Source: Adhaeribacter arboris
Lineage (GTDB): Bacteria; Bacteroidota; Bacteroidia; Cytophagales; Hymenobacteraceae
Assembly (NCBI RefSeq): GCF_003023845.1
Contig: NZ_PYFT01000001.1
Span: forward strand, 248,001-312,000
Direction: 5' to 3'
DNA length: 64,000 nucleotides
In this document: positions 52,306 through 60,684 of the stretch, in pieces
Numbering within the stretch: position 1 is the first letter of the stretch
Layout: the number at the start of each line of letters is the position of its first letter
Notes under the pieces: model-generated
Seen by the model: only the letters and a program-made list of their open reading frames with translations
Databases searched by the model: none
What the model was told of the DNA's origin: nothing
Position numbers and translations under genes: made by a program

Positions 52306-53589
52306 TTAAATTGCTGGTAAAATCTTGGTCCGGATTTCCCCGAAGCCAATCCGAACACCGTTGCGTTCCGCACAGCCTTTAAAAATAATAGAATCACCAT
52401 CTTCCAGAAAAGTACGGGTAATACCATCTTCTAATAAAATAGGTTTACTGCCGTTCCAAGATAATTCCAGTAACGAACCATAAGAGCCAGGTTCTGTACC
52501 GCTGATGGTACCGGAAGCATATAAATCGCCCACCTCCATATTACAGCCATTACTCGTTTGGTGGGCGAGTTGCTGATTCATATTCCAGTACAAATGCCGG
52601 GTATTCGTTTCACTTATTAAAGTTGAATTATGATGGGCAGGCTGTAGGTAAACTTTTAAATGAATGTCTAAATGCTTGTTGCCGGTGTATTCCAGATAAG
52701 GTAATACGGCTGGATTTTGGGGAGGACCCGGTACCCGGAAAGGTTCTAATGCATCGAGAGTTACTACCCACGGCGATACGGAAGAAGCAAAATTTTTACC
52801 TAAAAATGGCCCAAGAGGGACATATTCCCAACGTTGTATATCCCGGGCCGACCAATCATTAAATAAAACTACCCCAAAAATATGATTTTCGGCTTCGGCG
52901 GTGGAAATAGTCGTTCCGAGAGCAGTGTTGGTTCCGGTAATAAAAGCAAATTCTAATTCAAAATCAAGTTGTTGGGTTGGCATAAAAGTTGGCAAAGGCG
53001 AATCGTTAAACTTAACCTGACCTTTAGGCCGATGAATATCTTTGCCTGAAACCACAATCGAAGAGGCCCGGCCGTGGTAACCAACGGGCAAATGCTTCCA
53101 GTTAGGAGAAAGTGGATTTTCCGGATCACGAAACAATAATCCTACATTAGTAGCATGTTCCAGGCTGGTATAAAAATCGGTGTAGTTACTGATTTTAACG
53201 GGTAAATGTAATGTAGCATTTACCTGTTTTATTAAACACCGGTGCATAATTTGATCATTATCCCGGATTTCGTCATTATCCGTTCGTAATAATTCCGAAA
53301 TCCGGTCTCGTACGGCACGCCAGGCAGGTTTACCTAAAGAAATAAAGTCGTTTAGGTAAGGCCGGTTAAATACCGTAGGGTCGATATCCAATAAGTCGAA
53401 TAAGCCTTCCTGCGCCACCGCGCATAAATCTAAAATGTAATCGCCAATGGCAACACCTACCCGGGAATCTTGGTGGTTTGTACTAAAAATCCCAAAGGGC
53501 AGGTTTTGAATGGGAAATTCGCTGGTAGGAGAAATTTGAATCCAGGAATGCAGATGCGGGTCGTTGGCTTTTATCATCGTTTTAGGCAA
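52306..53589 (-). CDS. fahA: Fumarylacetoacetase
   Basis: 427 residues. It cleaves fumarylacetoacetate to fumarate and acetoacetate, the last step of tyrosine catabolism. The N-terminal SH3-like domain has N-L-P-F-G-I-F-S near 25. The catalytic domain has D-F-Y-T-S-L-E-H-A-T-N-V-G and L-P-V-G-Y-H-G-R-A-S-S-I, followed by F-N-D-W-S-A-R-D-I-Q and E-P-G-S-Y-G-S-L-L-E-L-S-W. Metal-binding residues are all present. Before the IS arrived, pncA was ~90 nt downstream on the same strand. Confidence 0.95.
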   Translation of the reverse strand: MPKTMIKANDPHLHSWIQISPTSEFPIQNLPFGIFSTNHQDSRVGVAIGDYILDLCAVAQEGLFDLLDIDPTVFNRPYLNDFISLGKPAWRAVRDRISELLRTDNDEIRDNDQIMHRCLIKQVNATLHLPVKISNYTDFYTSLEHATNVGLLFRDPENPLSPNWKHLPVGYHGRASSIVVSGKDIHRPKGQVKFNDSPLPTFMPTQQLDFELEFAFITGTNTALGTTISTAEAENHIFGVVLFNDWSARDIQRWEYVPLGPFLGKNFASSVSPWVVTLDALEPFRVPGPPQNPAVLPYLEYTGNKHLDIHLKVYLQPAHHNSTLISETNTRHLYWNMNQQLAHQTSNGCNMEVGDLYASGTISGTEPGSYGSLLELSWNGSKPILLEDGITRTFLEDGDSIIFKGCAERNGVRIGFGEIRTKILPAI

Positions 53590-54001
53590 CTTTTGAAGGT
53601 AGTAAAATCCGGATGAATAGCCTAAAATACAAAAAATAAAAAGCCGAAGCTATTAATTACTTTGCTTGTAAAAAGGATTTTCCTAATTTTTTTTCTGGCT
53701 GATGAAGAAATAAGAGCCTGGTTTAAGCAGCATAGTTATCAAAAATAGGTGGCTTTAGATTTCCTGATTAATCATTTTGAAAATAATAATGCCGCAAACT
53801 GGTGCCGCCAAGCTTCTATTACTGTAACTAAAATAGCTCGTACGAAGTAACAATTTTAAAAGAAATAAACTTAATTAATCTTCATATTCCGATTAAGTTT
53901 TAAATAATCTATCCTGAAAATATACGAGAGCTTCCTTCTTTTATTAACTCTTGCCCAAATGAACGAGTTCTTTTTACCTAAACTTTTATTGGTTATTGAT
54001 T
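53590..54001. other. AT-rich region without a recognisable gene
   Basis: About 410 nt between divergent genes. I find no convincing reading frame, RNA fold or repeat. Promoters of fahA and the next gene are probably here but no clean box was seen. Confidence 0.45.
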
Positions 54002-55690
54002 ATGAGTGACTTCATTCGCTTTTCCCAAAGAAAAATTTATAATTTATTCTTCTTCGTGTTTTTTTATGCTTGTACTTGGGATATCTCTGCCCAAACACTT
54101 GGTTGGGCAAAACAGACGGGAGGTATTGGGTACGATGAAGCAAACTCCATTGCGGTTGATGCCGCTGGAAATGTTTACACGACCGGCTTTTTTACCAACA
54201 CGGTTGATTTTGATCCTGGGAATGGTACTTTCTATCTTACTGCTACCCGTCAGGCAGAAGAAATATTTATTCAGAAACTCGATGCTAACGGTAATTTTGT
54301 TTGGGCAAAGCAGTTATCGCAAAAAAGTTTAAATGGTCTGGAAAGTAATGGATTAGCCATAACGGTAGATGGCACAGCAAACGTTTATGTTACGGGTAAA
54401 TTCAGGGGAAAGGTAGATTTTGATCCAGGAAGCGATTCAACTTATTTAACTACTGTATCAGCAGGATCGTATGCCGCTTTTTTACTGAAATTAGATGAAA
54501 CGGGACGTTTTAAATGGGCAAAACAAATAGCAGGTACGGACGATTTGGAAGGTAATTCTATAGCTGTGGATAGCGATGGTAATGTTTATATAGCGGGCAC
54601 TTTTGAAGGAGTGGTTGATTTCGATCCGGATGAAGGTACGCATATTATACCTACCACTTCTTTTAAGGCTTTTGTTCAAAAGTTTGATTCTTCGGGCAAG
54701 TTAGTTTGGGTTAGAGATTTTGCAGATTTTTCAGCCGCTAGTAAAGTTATAGTAGATGCTGCTAAAAATGTGTATGTAACCGGATATTTTGTGGAAGGGC
54801 CGGCCATTGGAAAAGCAGATATTTTTATTCTGAAATGGAACGAAAATGGCGACTTAACCTGGTTGAAACAAATGGGCGGACCCGGAAATGATCTTAGTCG
54901 TTCCATGACCTTAGATAAAGAAGGAAACATTCTTATTACGGGTACTTTTGAACAAACACCAGATTTTAACCTTGGCAAATCTCCCAGTATTTTAACTTCA
55001 GTAGGGGAAGCCGATGTTTTTATTACCAAAATTAGTACTTCGAGTGATTTAATCTGGGTAAAACAAATAGGAGGCGCGAATTACGATGAGTGCCGTACCA
55101 TTTCCATGGATGAAGAAGGTAATCTTTATACCATGGGTTATTTTGGCGGACCGGTAGATTTTGATCCGGGTGAGGGAGTATTTAACCTTGTTTCAACCTT
55201 TAATAATGGCGTATTTATTCAAAAACTTAATGCAGCCGGTAATTTTTCCGGAGCTGTGCAATTACCCGGCAGGGCTAGCTCTATTATCAACGATAAGCAA
55301 GGGAATATTTATATGACAGGATTTTTCTTTAACACAAGCGATTTTGATCCCGGACCGGATACTGTAAATCTTCATGCAGAAAATAACACCGAAATCTTTA
55401 TTTTAAAGTTAAATAGAGCTACTATTTTAAACATTCCTAAAACTATTGCAGATTCTGAAATTTTCCTGTATCCAAACCCTACGAGCGATAAGGTAACTAT
55501 CAACCTTTCAAATTCAGTAAAACCTTTCTTAGTTCGTATCAGTGATCTGAATGGTAAGGTGGTTCGCGAGCAAGCTGTCCAAAATGCTACAAAAGCGCCA
55601 ATTAATATGACCGGACTAGCAAAAGGAATGTACCTTATTACCGTTTACGGCAAAGAAAAAGTAAGCGTATTCAAACAAATACTACATTAA
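54002..55690 (+). CDS. SBBP-repeat beta-propeller protein with T9SS sorting domain
   Basis: 562 residues from the ATG at 54002 (a TTG two codons earlier is unlikely). A signal peptide (L-F-F-F-V-F-F-Y-A) ends near residue 30. Six or more SBBP-type repeats of ~65 residues follow, with the phrase D-x-x-G-N-V-Y-x-T-G-x-F and V-D-F-D-P-G. The last ~80 residues form a Por-type C-terminal domain (F-L-Y-P-N-P-T-S-D-K-V-T-I at the start, G-M-Y-L-I-T-V near the end), the signal for type IX secretion. A cell-surface or exported role; ligand unknown. Confidence 0.88.
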   Translation: MSDFIRFSQRKIYNLFFFVFFYACTWDISAQTLGWAKQTGGIGYDEANSIAVDAAGNVYTTGFFTNTVDFDPGNGTFYLTATRQAEEIFIQKLDANGNFVWAKQLSQKSLNGLESNGLAITVDGTANVYVTGKFRGKVDFDPGSDSTYLTTVSAGSYAAFLLKLDETGRFKWAKQIAGTDDLEGNSIAVDSDGNVYIAGTFEGVVDFDPDEGTHIIPTTSFKAFVQKFDSSGKLVWVRDFADFSAASKVIVDAAKNVYVTGYFVEGPAIGKADIFILKWNENGDLTWLKQMGGPGNDLSRSMTLDKEGNILITGTFEQTPDFNLGKSPSILTSVGEADVFITKISTSSDLIWVKQIGGANYDECRTISMDEEGNLYTMGYFGGPVDFDPGEGVFNLVSTFNNGVFIQKLNAAGNFSGAVQLPGRASSIINDKQGNIYMTGFFFNTSDFDPGPDTVNLHAENNTEIFILKLNRATILNIPKTIADSEIFLYPNPTSDKVTINLSNSVKPFLVRISDLNGKVVREQAVQNATKAPINMTGLAKGMYLITVYGKEKVSVFKQILH

Positions 55691-55836
55691 ATTTCGCTCT
55701 TCTCTTTTGTTCAGAATCGTACACCAAGATAGTTAAAACAGTAGATGATGTGCAAATAAAAGCTAAAAGAGCATTTTTATATAAGCAATTCTATCATTGA
55801 CATTGGCGGGCGATATTTAAATGAAAGATAAAAAAT

Positions 55837-55880
55837 AAACTGCTGCTGATTCAGTATAACTAATGAATCAGCAGCAGTTT
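55837..55880 (-). terminator. Terminator of the nifU-like/mrp operon
   Basis: A 17-bp perfect stem: AAACTGCTGCTGATTCA (55837-55853) with 55864-55880. On the minus strand the stem is followed by TTTATTTTTTA, so it acts on the nifU-like transcript; there is no U-run on the + side. Confidence 0.8.
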
Positions 55881-55931
55881 GCTTACTTAAATACAATATC
55901 AAATCACTAAAATTCGGAAAGCTAATGTTGC

Positions 55932-56201
55932 TTAGGCTACGGGTAAAGTAAGGTTTACCGCTTCAACCGCTCGTATCTCCGGTACTTCGCGCTTGATAGC
56001 TTGTTCTACCCCGGCTTTTAAAGTCATCGTAGACATAGTACAAGCACTGCAAGCACCCATAAACTCAAGTTTTAACACCATCTCGTCGGTAAGTTCCAAT
56101 ACTTTTACGTTACCACCATCGGCCTCCAGGTACGGCCGAATCTGGTCCAGTGCGTACTCTACCCGGTCGAGGAAAATATTACCTGTTTGATTTGCTACCA
56201 T
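55932..56201 (-). CDS. NifU C-terminal domain protein
   Basis: 89 residues, essentially a single NifU C-terminal domain with Cys51-S-A-Cys54 in F-M-G-A-C-S-A-C-T-M-S-T-M-T-L-K. It holds or passes Fe-S clusters. The gene lies 3 nt after mrp on the same strand, so the two are one unit for Fe-S cluster delivery. It is distinct from the Nfu-like protein at 2784, which has an extra N-terminal domain. Confidence 0.9.
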   Translation of the reverse strand: MVANQTGNIFLDRVEYALDQIRPYLEADGGNVKVLELTDEMVLKLEFMGACSACTMSTMTLKAGVEQAIKREVPEIRAVEAVNLTLPVA

Positions 56202-56204
56202 AAT

Positions 56205-57311
56205 TTATTGCGTAATAATGGGTACTATTTTGGTTTTTTCTAAGCCGGCATTGCGCACCGATACTTGCTGCGCGACGGCCTGGGCTACTTCCTCGAACAC
56301 CGCAGCGGCCGGCGAATCGGTTTTCATAACTTCGGGTTGCCCTTCATCGCCGCTTTCCCGAATACTTTGTACCAGCGGAATGTGTCCTAAAACGGGTACT
56401 TGCCAACGCTCCGCCAACTTTTGCGCCCCACCTGTTCCAAAAATATAATATTTATTCTGGGGTAATTCAGCGGGAGTAAAGTAAGCCATATTTTCGATAA
56501 TGCCCAAAACCGGTACGTTAATTTGGGGTTGCCGGAACATTTGCAACCCTTTTTGCGCATCGGCTAAAGCTACTTTCTGCGGCGTGGTTACAATAATGGC
56601 GCCCGTAACCGGTACTGTCTGTACCAACGTTAAATGGATATCGCTAGTTCCGGGAGGCAAATCTATCAACAAATAATCCAGTTCCCCCCAATCCGTTTCG
56701 GTAATAAATTGCTTTAAGGCCGAACTGGCCATGGGGCCTCGCCACACCACCGCGCTTTCGGCGGGCGCTAAAAAACCGATGGACATTAACTTAATGCCAA
56801 ATTTCTCGATAGGCTGGATCAGGTTTTTACCTTCCGGCGTCCTAAATACGTGCGGTCGTTCTTCTTCCACGCCAAACATTACCGGGATGGAGGGGCCGGA
56901 AATATCCGCATCAATCAAGCCTACTTTTGCCCCGGAATTCGCTAATGCAACCGCCAGGTTAGAGGTTACCGTAGATTTGCCCACGCCTCCTTTCCCCGAG
57001 GCAACGGCAATAATATTTTTAATACCACCCAAAATAGCTTCATTGTTGCCGCGGGCCGAGGTAACCCGCGACGTCATGTTTACCGTAACTTCGGCTTCTT
57101 TATCTACCATTAACTTAATGGCGTTAATACAGGCATTGCGGATTAAATCTTTCAGCGGACAAGCCGGAGTAGTAAGAATAACGGTAAAAGCTACCTGTTT
57201 GCCGTTAATATGAATATTTTCAATCATGTTTAAAGTAACCAGGTCTTTGCCTAAGTCTGGTTCCTCGACATAACTTAATGCTTTTAATACATCTTGTTGG
57301 GTAATTGCCAT
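56205..57311 (-). CDS. mrp: Mrp/ApbC-family Fe-S carrier ATPase
   Basis: 368 residues. An N-terminal FeS-assembly (DUF59/MIP18) domain at ~5-80 precedes a P-loop NTPase domain with the deviant Walker A G-K-G-G-V-G-K-S-T at 106-114. Switch motifs are G-L-I-D-A-D-I-S-G-P-S and L-I-D-L-P-P-G-T-S-D. It transfers Fe-S clusters. The CxxC usually found near the end is absent: here the segment reads E-N-M-A-Y-F-T-P-A-E-L-P. Its partner NifU-like protein may supply the cysteines. Confidence 0.94.
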   Translation of the reverse strand: MAITQQDVLKALSYVEEPDLGKDLVTLNMIENIHINGKQVAFTVILTTPACPLKDLIRNACINAIKLMVDKEAEVTVNMTSRVTSARGNNEAILGGIKNIIAVASGKGGVGKSTVTSNLAVALANSGAKVGLIDADISGPSIPVMFGVEEERPHVFRTPEGKNLIQPIEKFGIKLMSIGFLAPAESAVVWRGPMASSALKQFITETDWGELDYLLIDLPPGTSDIHLTLVQTVPVTGAIIVTTPQKVALADAQKGLQMFRQPQINVPVLGIIENMAYFTPAELPQNKYYIFGTGGAQKLAERWQVPVLGHIPLVQSIRESGDEGQPEVMKTDSPAAAVFEEVAQAVAQQVSVRNAGLEKTKIVPIITQ

Positions 57312-57339
57312 AATTTATTTACCTGTTTAGAAGGCGGCG

Positions 57340-57347
57340 CAAAGGTA
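57340..57347 (-). promoter_or_regulatory. -7 box for the mrp operon
   Basis: TACCTTTG on the minus strand matches TAnnTTTG, ~29 nt before the mrp ATG. No TTG was found at the -33 distance. Confidence 0.4.
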
Positions 57348-57708
57348 CGAACAAATGACCAAAATACTACTGGAGGGCCGCTTATAATCTAACAAGCAAC
57401 GGCTAGAAAAGATTTAAATACGATTGATTTTTAATGAATTAGTTAAATTATTTTAAGGCTTCTATTTATAATCAATTTACTATTTTTATTTTATTGGTCA
57501 AAAAAAACGCAATTTGCTGTTGTGAGCTATTCGTTTAAATATGCTACAAAATGCTTATTGAATTTAAAAGATTAAAATAAGGTAGCACTATCTCATTGGT
57601 ATATATGAATTTCGATTAAATACCGATAATACTGGTTTAATTATTTAATTTTTCATTTTACATAATCTATAAATAGTTTAGCACCGCATTACTTTAAAAT
57701 TACCCTAC
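57348..57708. other. Intergenic region between mrp and the LytTR gene
   Basis: About 360 nt of AT-rich sequence between divergent genes, with no gene, fold or array I can support. Confidence 0.45.
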
Positions 57709-58554
57709 ATGGCTGAATTTGAACTCGCTAAAGATGCGGATCAATTTTCCGGAATTAAGTACCACGACCGTTGGCTAATTATTGTAGGTATTCCCTTAAT
57801 TAATGTTCTAAATTATTACCTTACTTACCCAAACATTAGAGCCGATGCTCATACAATTTTAACTTTTTCTATAGATACTTTAGAAGGATACTTGGCTTGG
57901 TACGCCGGGCGGGCGGTAGTGCGCGTATTTGACAAAAAGTATCCTTGGGAAATTGCAGGTTGGCGTCGTTTACTCTTACAAATTCCTCTGGTGGCAGTAG
58001 CAGTGCTATCTGTAATTGTTAGTCTAACGGAATTAATAAATGCCATTGCTACCGACAAACCGGTACCGGTCGATTTTTACAAACATGATATTTTTCTGTT
58101 TGTCATCTGGTCTTTTGTTTTAAATGGGGTTTACCTGGGGATTTACCTGTATCAGAAAGTTACCAGGCCTAAAGAAATAGAAGTTGAAAACACTAATTCT
58201 AATCCATTTATTATCACCAAAACCGGCAATAAGCAAAAAGTAATCTACCTCCGCGAAATGAAATGCTTTTTTATTGAGCACGATTATGTCCGGGCCGTTT
58301 CTGACCAGAACAGCCAAATTATAAGTGATTTTACTTTAGAAAAGCTGGCAAGCTTATTGGAGCCTGTACATTTTTTTCGGGCAAACCGACAATATATCAT
58401 CACCCGCGAAATAGTGCAGCAGGTAATCCGGGAAAAAGATGGTAAGCTTGTTCTTACCTTAATTAAATTAAACGGCCTGCCCGAATCTATTACCATTAGC
58501 CGCCTCCGGGCTACCGCATTTAAGCAATGGTTAAATGATAGTTCCCTCAAATAA
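57709..58554 (+). CDS. Membrane-anchored LytTR-family transcriptional regulator
   Basis: 281 residues. Four predicted TM helices occupy ~20-150 (R-W-L-I-I-V-G-I-P-L-I-N-V-L at the first). A LytTR DNA-binding domain fills ~170-278, with D-Y-V-R-A-V, H-F-F-R-A-N-R-Q-Y-I-I and E-S-I-T-I-S-R, the canonical beta-strand residues. No receiver domain is present, so the membrane part may sense a signal directly. The next genes on the + strand are a small beta-barrel-like protein and a serine hydrolase, possible targets. Confidence 0.88.
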   Translation: MAEFELAKDADQFSGIKYHDRWLIIVGIPLINVLNYYLTYPNIRADAHTILTFSIDTLEGYLAWYAGRAVVRVFDKKYPWEIAGWRRLLLQIPLVAVAVLSVIVSLTELINAIATDKPVPVDFYKHDIFLFVIWSFVLNGVYLGIYLYQKVTRPKEIEVENTNSNPFIITKTGNKQKVIYLREMKCFFIEHDYVRAVSDQNSQIISDFTLEKLASLLEPVHFFRANRQYIITREIVQQVIREKDGKLVLTLIKLNGLPESITISRLRATAFKQWLNDSSLK

Positions 58555-58633
58555 GCTGCATTTCACTCTTCGAAAAACCGCATTTCACCTATTTCAGGCC
58601 TTCTAGGGCTAGTTTCATAAGAACTACCGAAGC

Positions 58634-58641
58634 TACTTTTG
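58634..58641 (+). promoter_or_regulatory. -7 box of the outer-membrane-like gene
   Basis: TACTTTTG matches TAnnTTTG, ~21 nt before the ATG. The -33 region has only TTTC. Confidence 0.4.
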
Positions 58642-58662
58642 CCTCGGACAAATTAAAATCTT

Positions 58663-59262
58663 ATGAAAAAACTTATTCTATTTCTCATGTTTTTAGTGGG
58701 CTACCAAGTATGGGCCCAAGAAACAACATCCTTTAATCAAAGGTCTAAAAAACTTCCGCTCATTATTTCTTTTAATTTTAATTCACTAGCTACGCCCTTT
58801 CATAAACTAGGTAATAATTTCCGCAACGGAGGGGTACGTATTGGAACGGAGTTACCTTATAATCGGAAAGGAAATCTGTTTCAAACGATTAATATTGGTT
58901 ATTACCGCAACCGGTTAAATGGCGATGGCATTTACCTGAACAGTGAATTAGGATATCGCCCCAATGTTTTCAAAGGATTTGGCCCGGAATTTAGATTGGG
59001 GCCCGGTTTCGCCAATATTTATTTGCCTACCAAACCTTTAGAACCAGACGGAAAAGGGAATTGGCAAAGAGCCATAAATAAAGGGAAAACGGCTTTTCAG
59101 GTGCACGGTAGTGTAGGTATTCAATACCAAAGTAGGAAGCTGGACCATATCCAATGCTCGCCCTTTCTGCAGTACGAAGTAGTAGGAGTCGCCGGTTATA
59201 ATAAATCCATTCCGGTTTTACCCACCACTTTTATTCACCTCGGGAGCCGGTTTAAATTTTAA
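58663..59262 (+). CDS. Secreted beta-barrel-like protein of unknown function
   Basis: 199 residues. A signal peptide (L-I-L-F-L-M-F-L-V-G-Y-Q-V-W-A-Q) ends at about residue 19. The mature part is glycine- and aromatic-rich with alternating hydrophobic strands and ends in H-L-G-S-R-F-K-F, like an outer-membrane beta-barrel C-terminus. No family recognised. It follows the LytTR gene by ~108 nt with its own -7 box, and may be under that regulator. Confidence 0.7.
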   Translation: MKKLILFLMFLVGYQVWAQETTSFNQRSKKLPLIISFNFNSLATPFHKLGNNFRNGGVRIGTELPYNRKGNLFQTINIGYYRNRLNGDGIYLNSELGYRPNVFKGFGPEFRLGPGFANIYLPTKPLEPDGKGNWQRAINKGKTAFQVHGSVGIQYQSRKLDHIQCSPFLQYEVVGVAGYNKSIPVLPTTFIHLGSRFKF

Positions 59263-59345
59263 ATAATCATTTAGAGGCATTTACTCCAAAATCTTATTTA
59301 ACAGTAAGCCAGGTAATGCCGCAAATCTTCCAATAATGTAAATCA

Positions 59346-60527
59346 ATGAAAATGAAACGTCTATTTATCTTTTTGTGCTTAATGCCTTTGATTTTCCTTC
59401 TTTCCTGCGAAAACGTAGACCTGGCGGAGCCGGCAGTTTCCTGCTCTGCCTCCAATCAATCTTTTAACTATGATCACGCCACCGAAATACAAAACATTCT
59501 TAATAGATATGCTGCTTTAGGCGTACCGGGCGTAAGTATTGGCGTAAAAACTACGACCCAGGAGTGGGCGGGAGCGGCAGGTTTTGCCAAAATAGAAGAC
59601 CGGATTCCGATGCAGATTTGTCATTTACAATACGCCCAAAGCTTGTCTAAAACCTACACGGCAGTGCTGGTAATGATGCTCTACGAAGATGGTATAATTA
59701 AACTAGATGCCGCTATACAAGATTACCTGCCCGCAAAAATAAGTACTCGCCTGAGAGGAAGTAATAAAGTAACGGTGCGCATGTTATTAAATCATACCTC
59801 GGGCATTTTTGATTACGCTTACGATTATTCCTACGTTACCGACTTGCTCAGCAACCAGGACAAATTCTACGACTACCATCGGATTTTATCGTACGTGTAC
59901 GATAAAGAGCTGCGATTTGAGCCCGGTAGTAAATACGAATACTGCAATACCAATTACGAGTTACTTGCTTTAATAATTGACCAGGTAACCGGTAAAGATC
60001 ACGGGATAATGATGGCTGAACGTATTTTTAAACCTGCCGGACTTACGCAAACTTCTTACCGTAACAAACTAAATTACCTGGATAATCCTAACCTGGTGAA
60101 TTGTTATTTAAACCGCCGCAGTGATAATAAAATAGAAAATGTTTCGCGGGCCCAGGTGAATAATGTGAAGTCGATGATCGGCGATGATGGTCTCGTTGCT
60201 ACACCTCTGGATTACGTTCATTTTTTAGAGGCGCTACGACAAGGAAGACTGGTAAAAAAAGAAACGTTAGATGTAATGTACACTTGGGTAAACGATGATA
60301 AAGGCAAACCTACCTACGGATTGGGTATTGATTACACCTTTAAAAAAGATAAACTAGGTTTCGGACATTCCGGTGGGGGATTAGGGGCGGGTTGTTTGTT
60401 GTATTATTTTCCGGAAAAAGATGTCACCCTATTTTTAGGAGTTAACCTGGGAGTTCTCATCGAAGGACCTTACACGAAACTAGTAGAGCAAATGGAAGAT
60501 GAAATATTAATTGTGATTTTAAGATAA
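59346..60527 (+). CDS. Beta-lactamase-family serine hydrolase lipoprotein
   Basis: 393 residues. A lipoprotein signal ends L-L-S-C21. The class C beta-lactamase/DD-peptidase fold is recognised by S99-L-S-K102 (SxxK), the Y-x-N motif in Y-E-Y-C-N-T-N, and H-S-G-G-G in place of KTG. Family members are DD-peptidases, esterases or beta-lactamases. The Y-C-N and H-S-G variants fit D-aminopeptidase or esterase-like branches rather than true AmpC. Location at the outer membrane or periplasm is likely. Confidence 0.88.
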   Translation: MKMKRLFIFLCLMPLIFLLSCENVDLAEPAVSCSASNQSFNYDHATEIQNILNRYAALGVPGVSIGVKTTTQEWAGAAGFAKIEDRIPMQICHLQYAQSLSKTYTAVLVMMLYEDGIIKLDAAIQDYLPAKISTRLRGSNKVTVRMLLNHTSGIFDYAYDYSYVTDLLSNQDKFYDYHRILSYVYDKELRFEPGSKYEYCNTNYELLALIIDQVTGKDHGIMMAERIFKPAGLTQTSYRNKLNYLDNPNLVNCYLNRRSDNKIENVSRAQVNNVKSMIGDDGLVATPLDYVHFLEALRQGRLVKKETLDVMYTWVNDDKGKPTYGLGIDYTFKKDKLGFGHSGGGLGAGCLLYYFPEKDVTLFLGVNLGVLIEGPYTKLVEQMEDEILIVILR

Positions 60528-60625
60528 GATTTAAGCTTCATCATTTATAACTTCCAAGTGATGCATTTAATAGCAGGAAATAACAATTAAAATCTCAAGG
60601 TTATATTTTCCAAAATCTTTTAAAA

Positions 60626-60661
60626 AATAAAGAGCGACCCGAATGGTGATTGCTCCTTATT
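60626..60661. terminator. Bidirectional terminator between two convergent genes
   Basis: AATAAAGAGC (60626-60635) and GCTCCTTATT (60652-60661) pair with one mismatch, followed by T5. On the minus side an A/T-rich stretch gives a U-run. Confidence 0.65.
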
Positions 60662-60684
60662 TTTTGATTCGTTAATCCAATAAA

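Noticed and set aside
56731-57213. 160-residue + frame opposite mrp
   Set aside because: Antisense shadow of a strongly conserved gene, without a start context or family.
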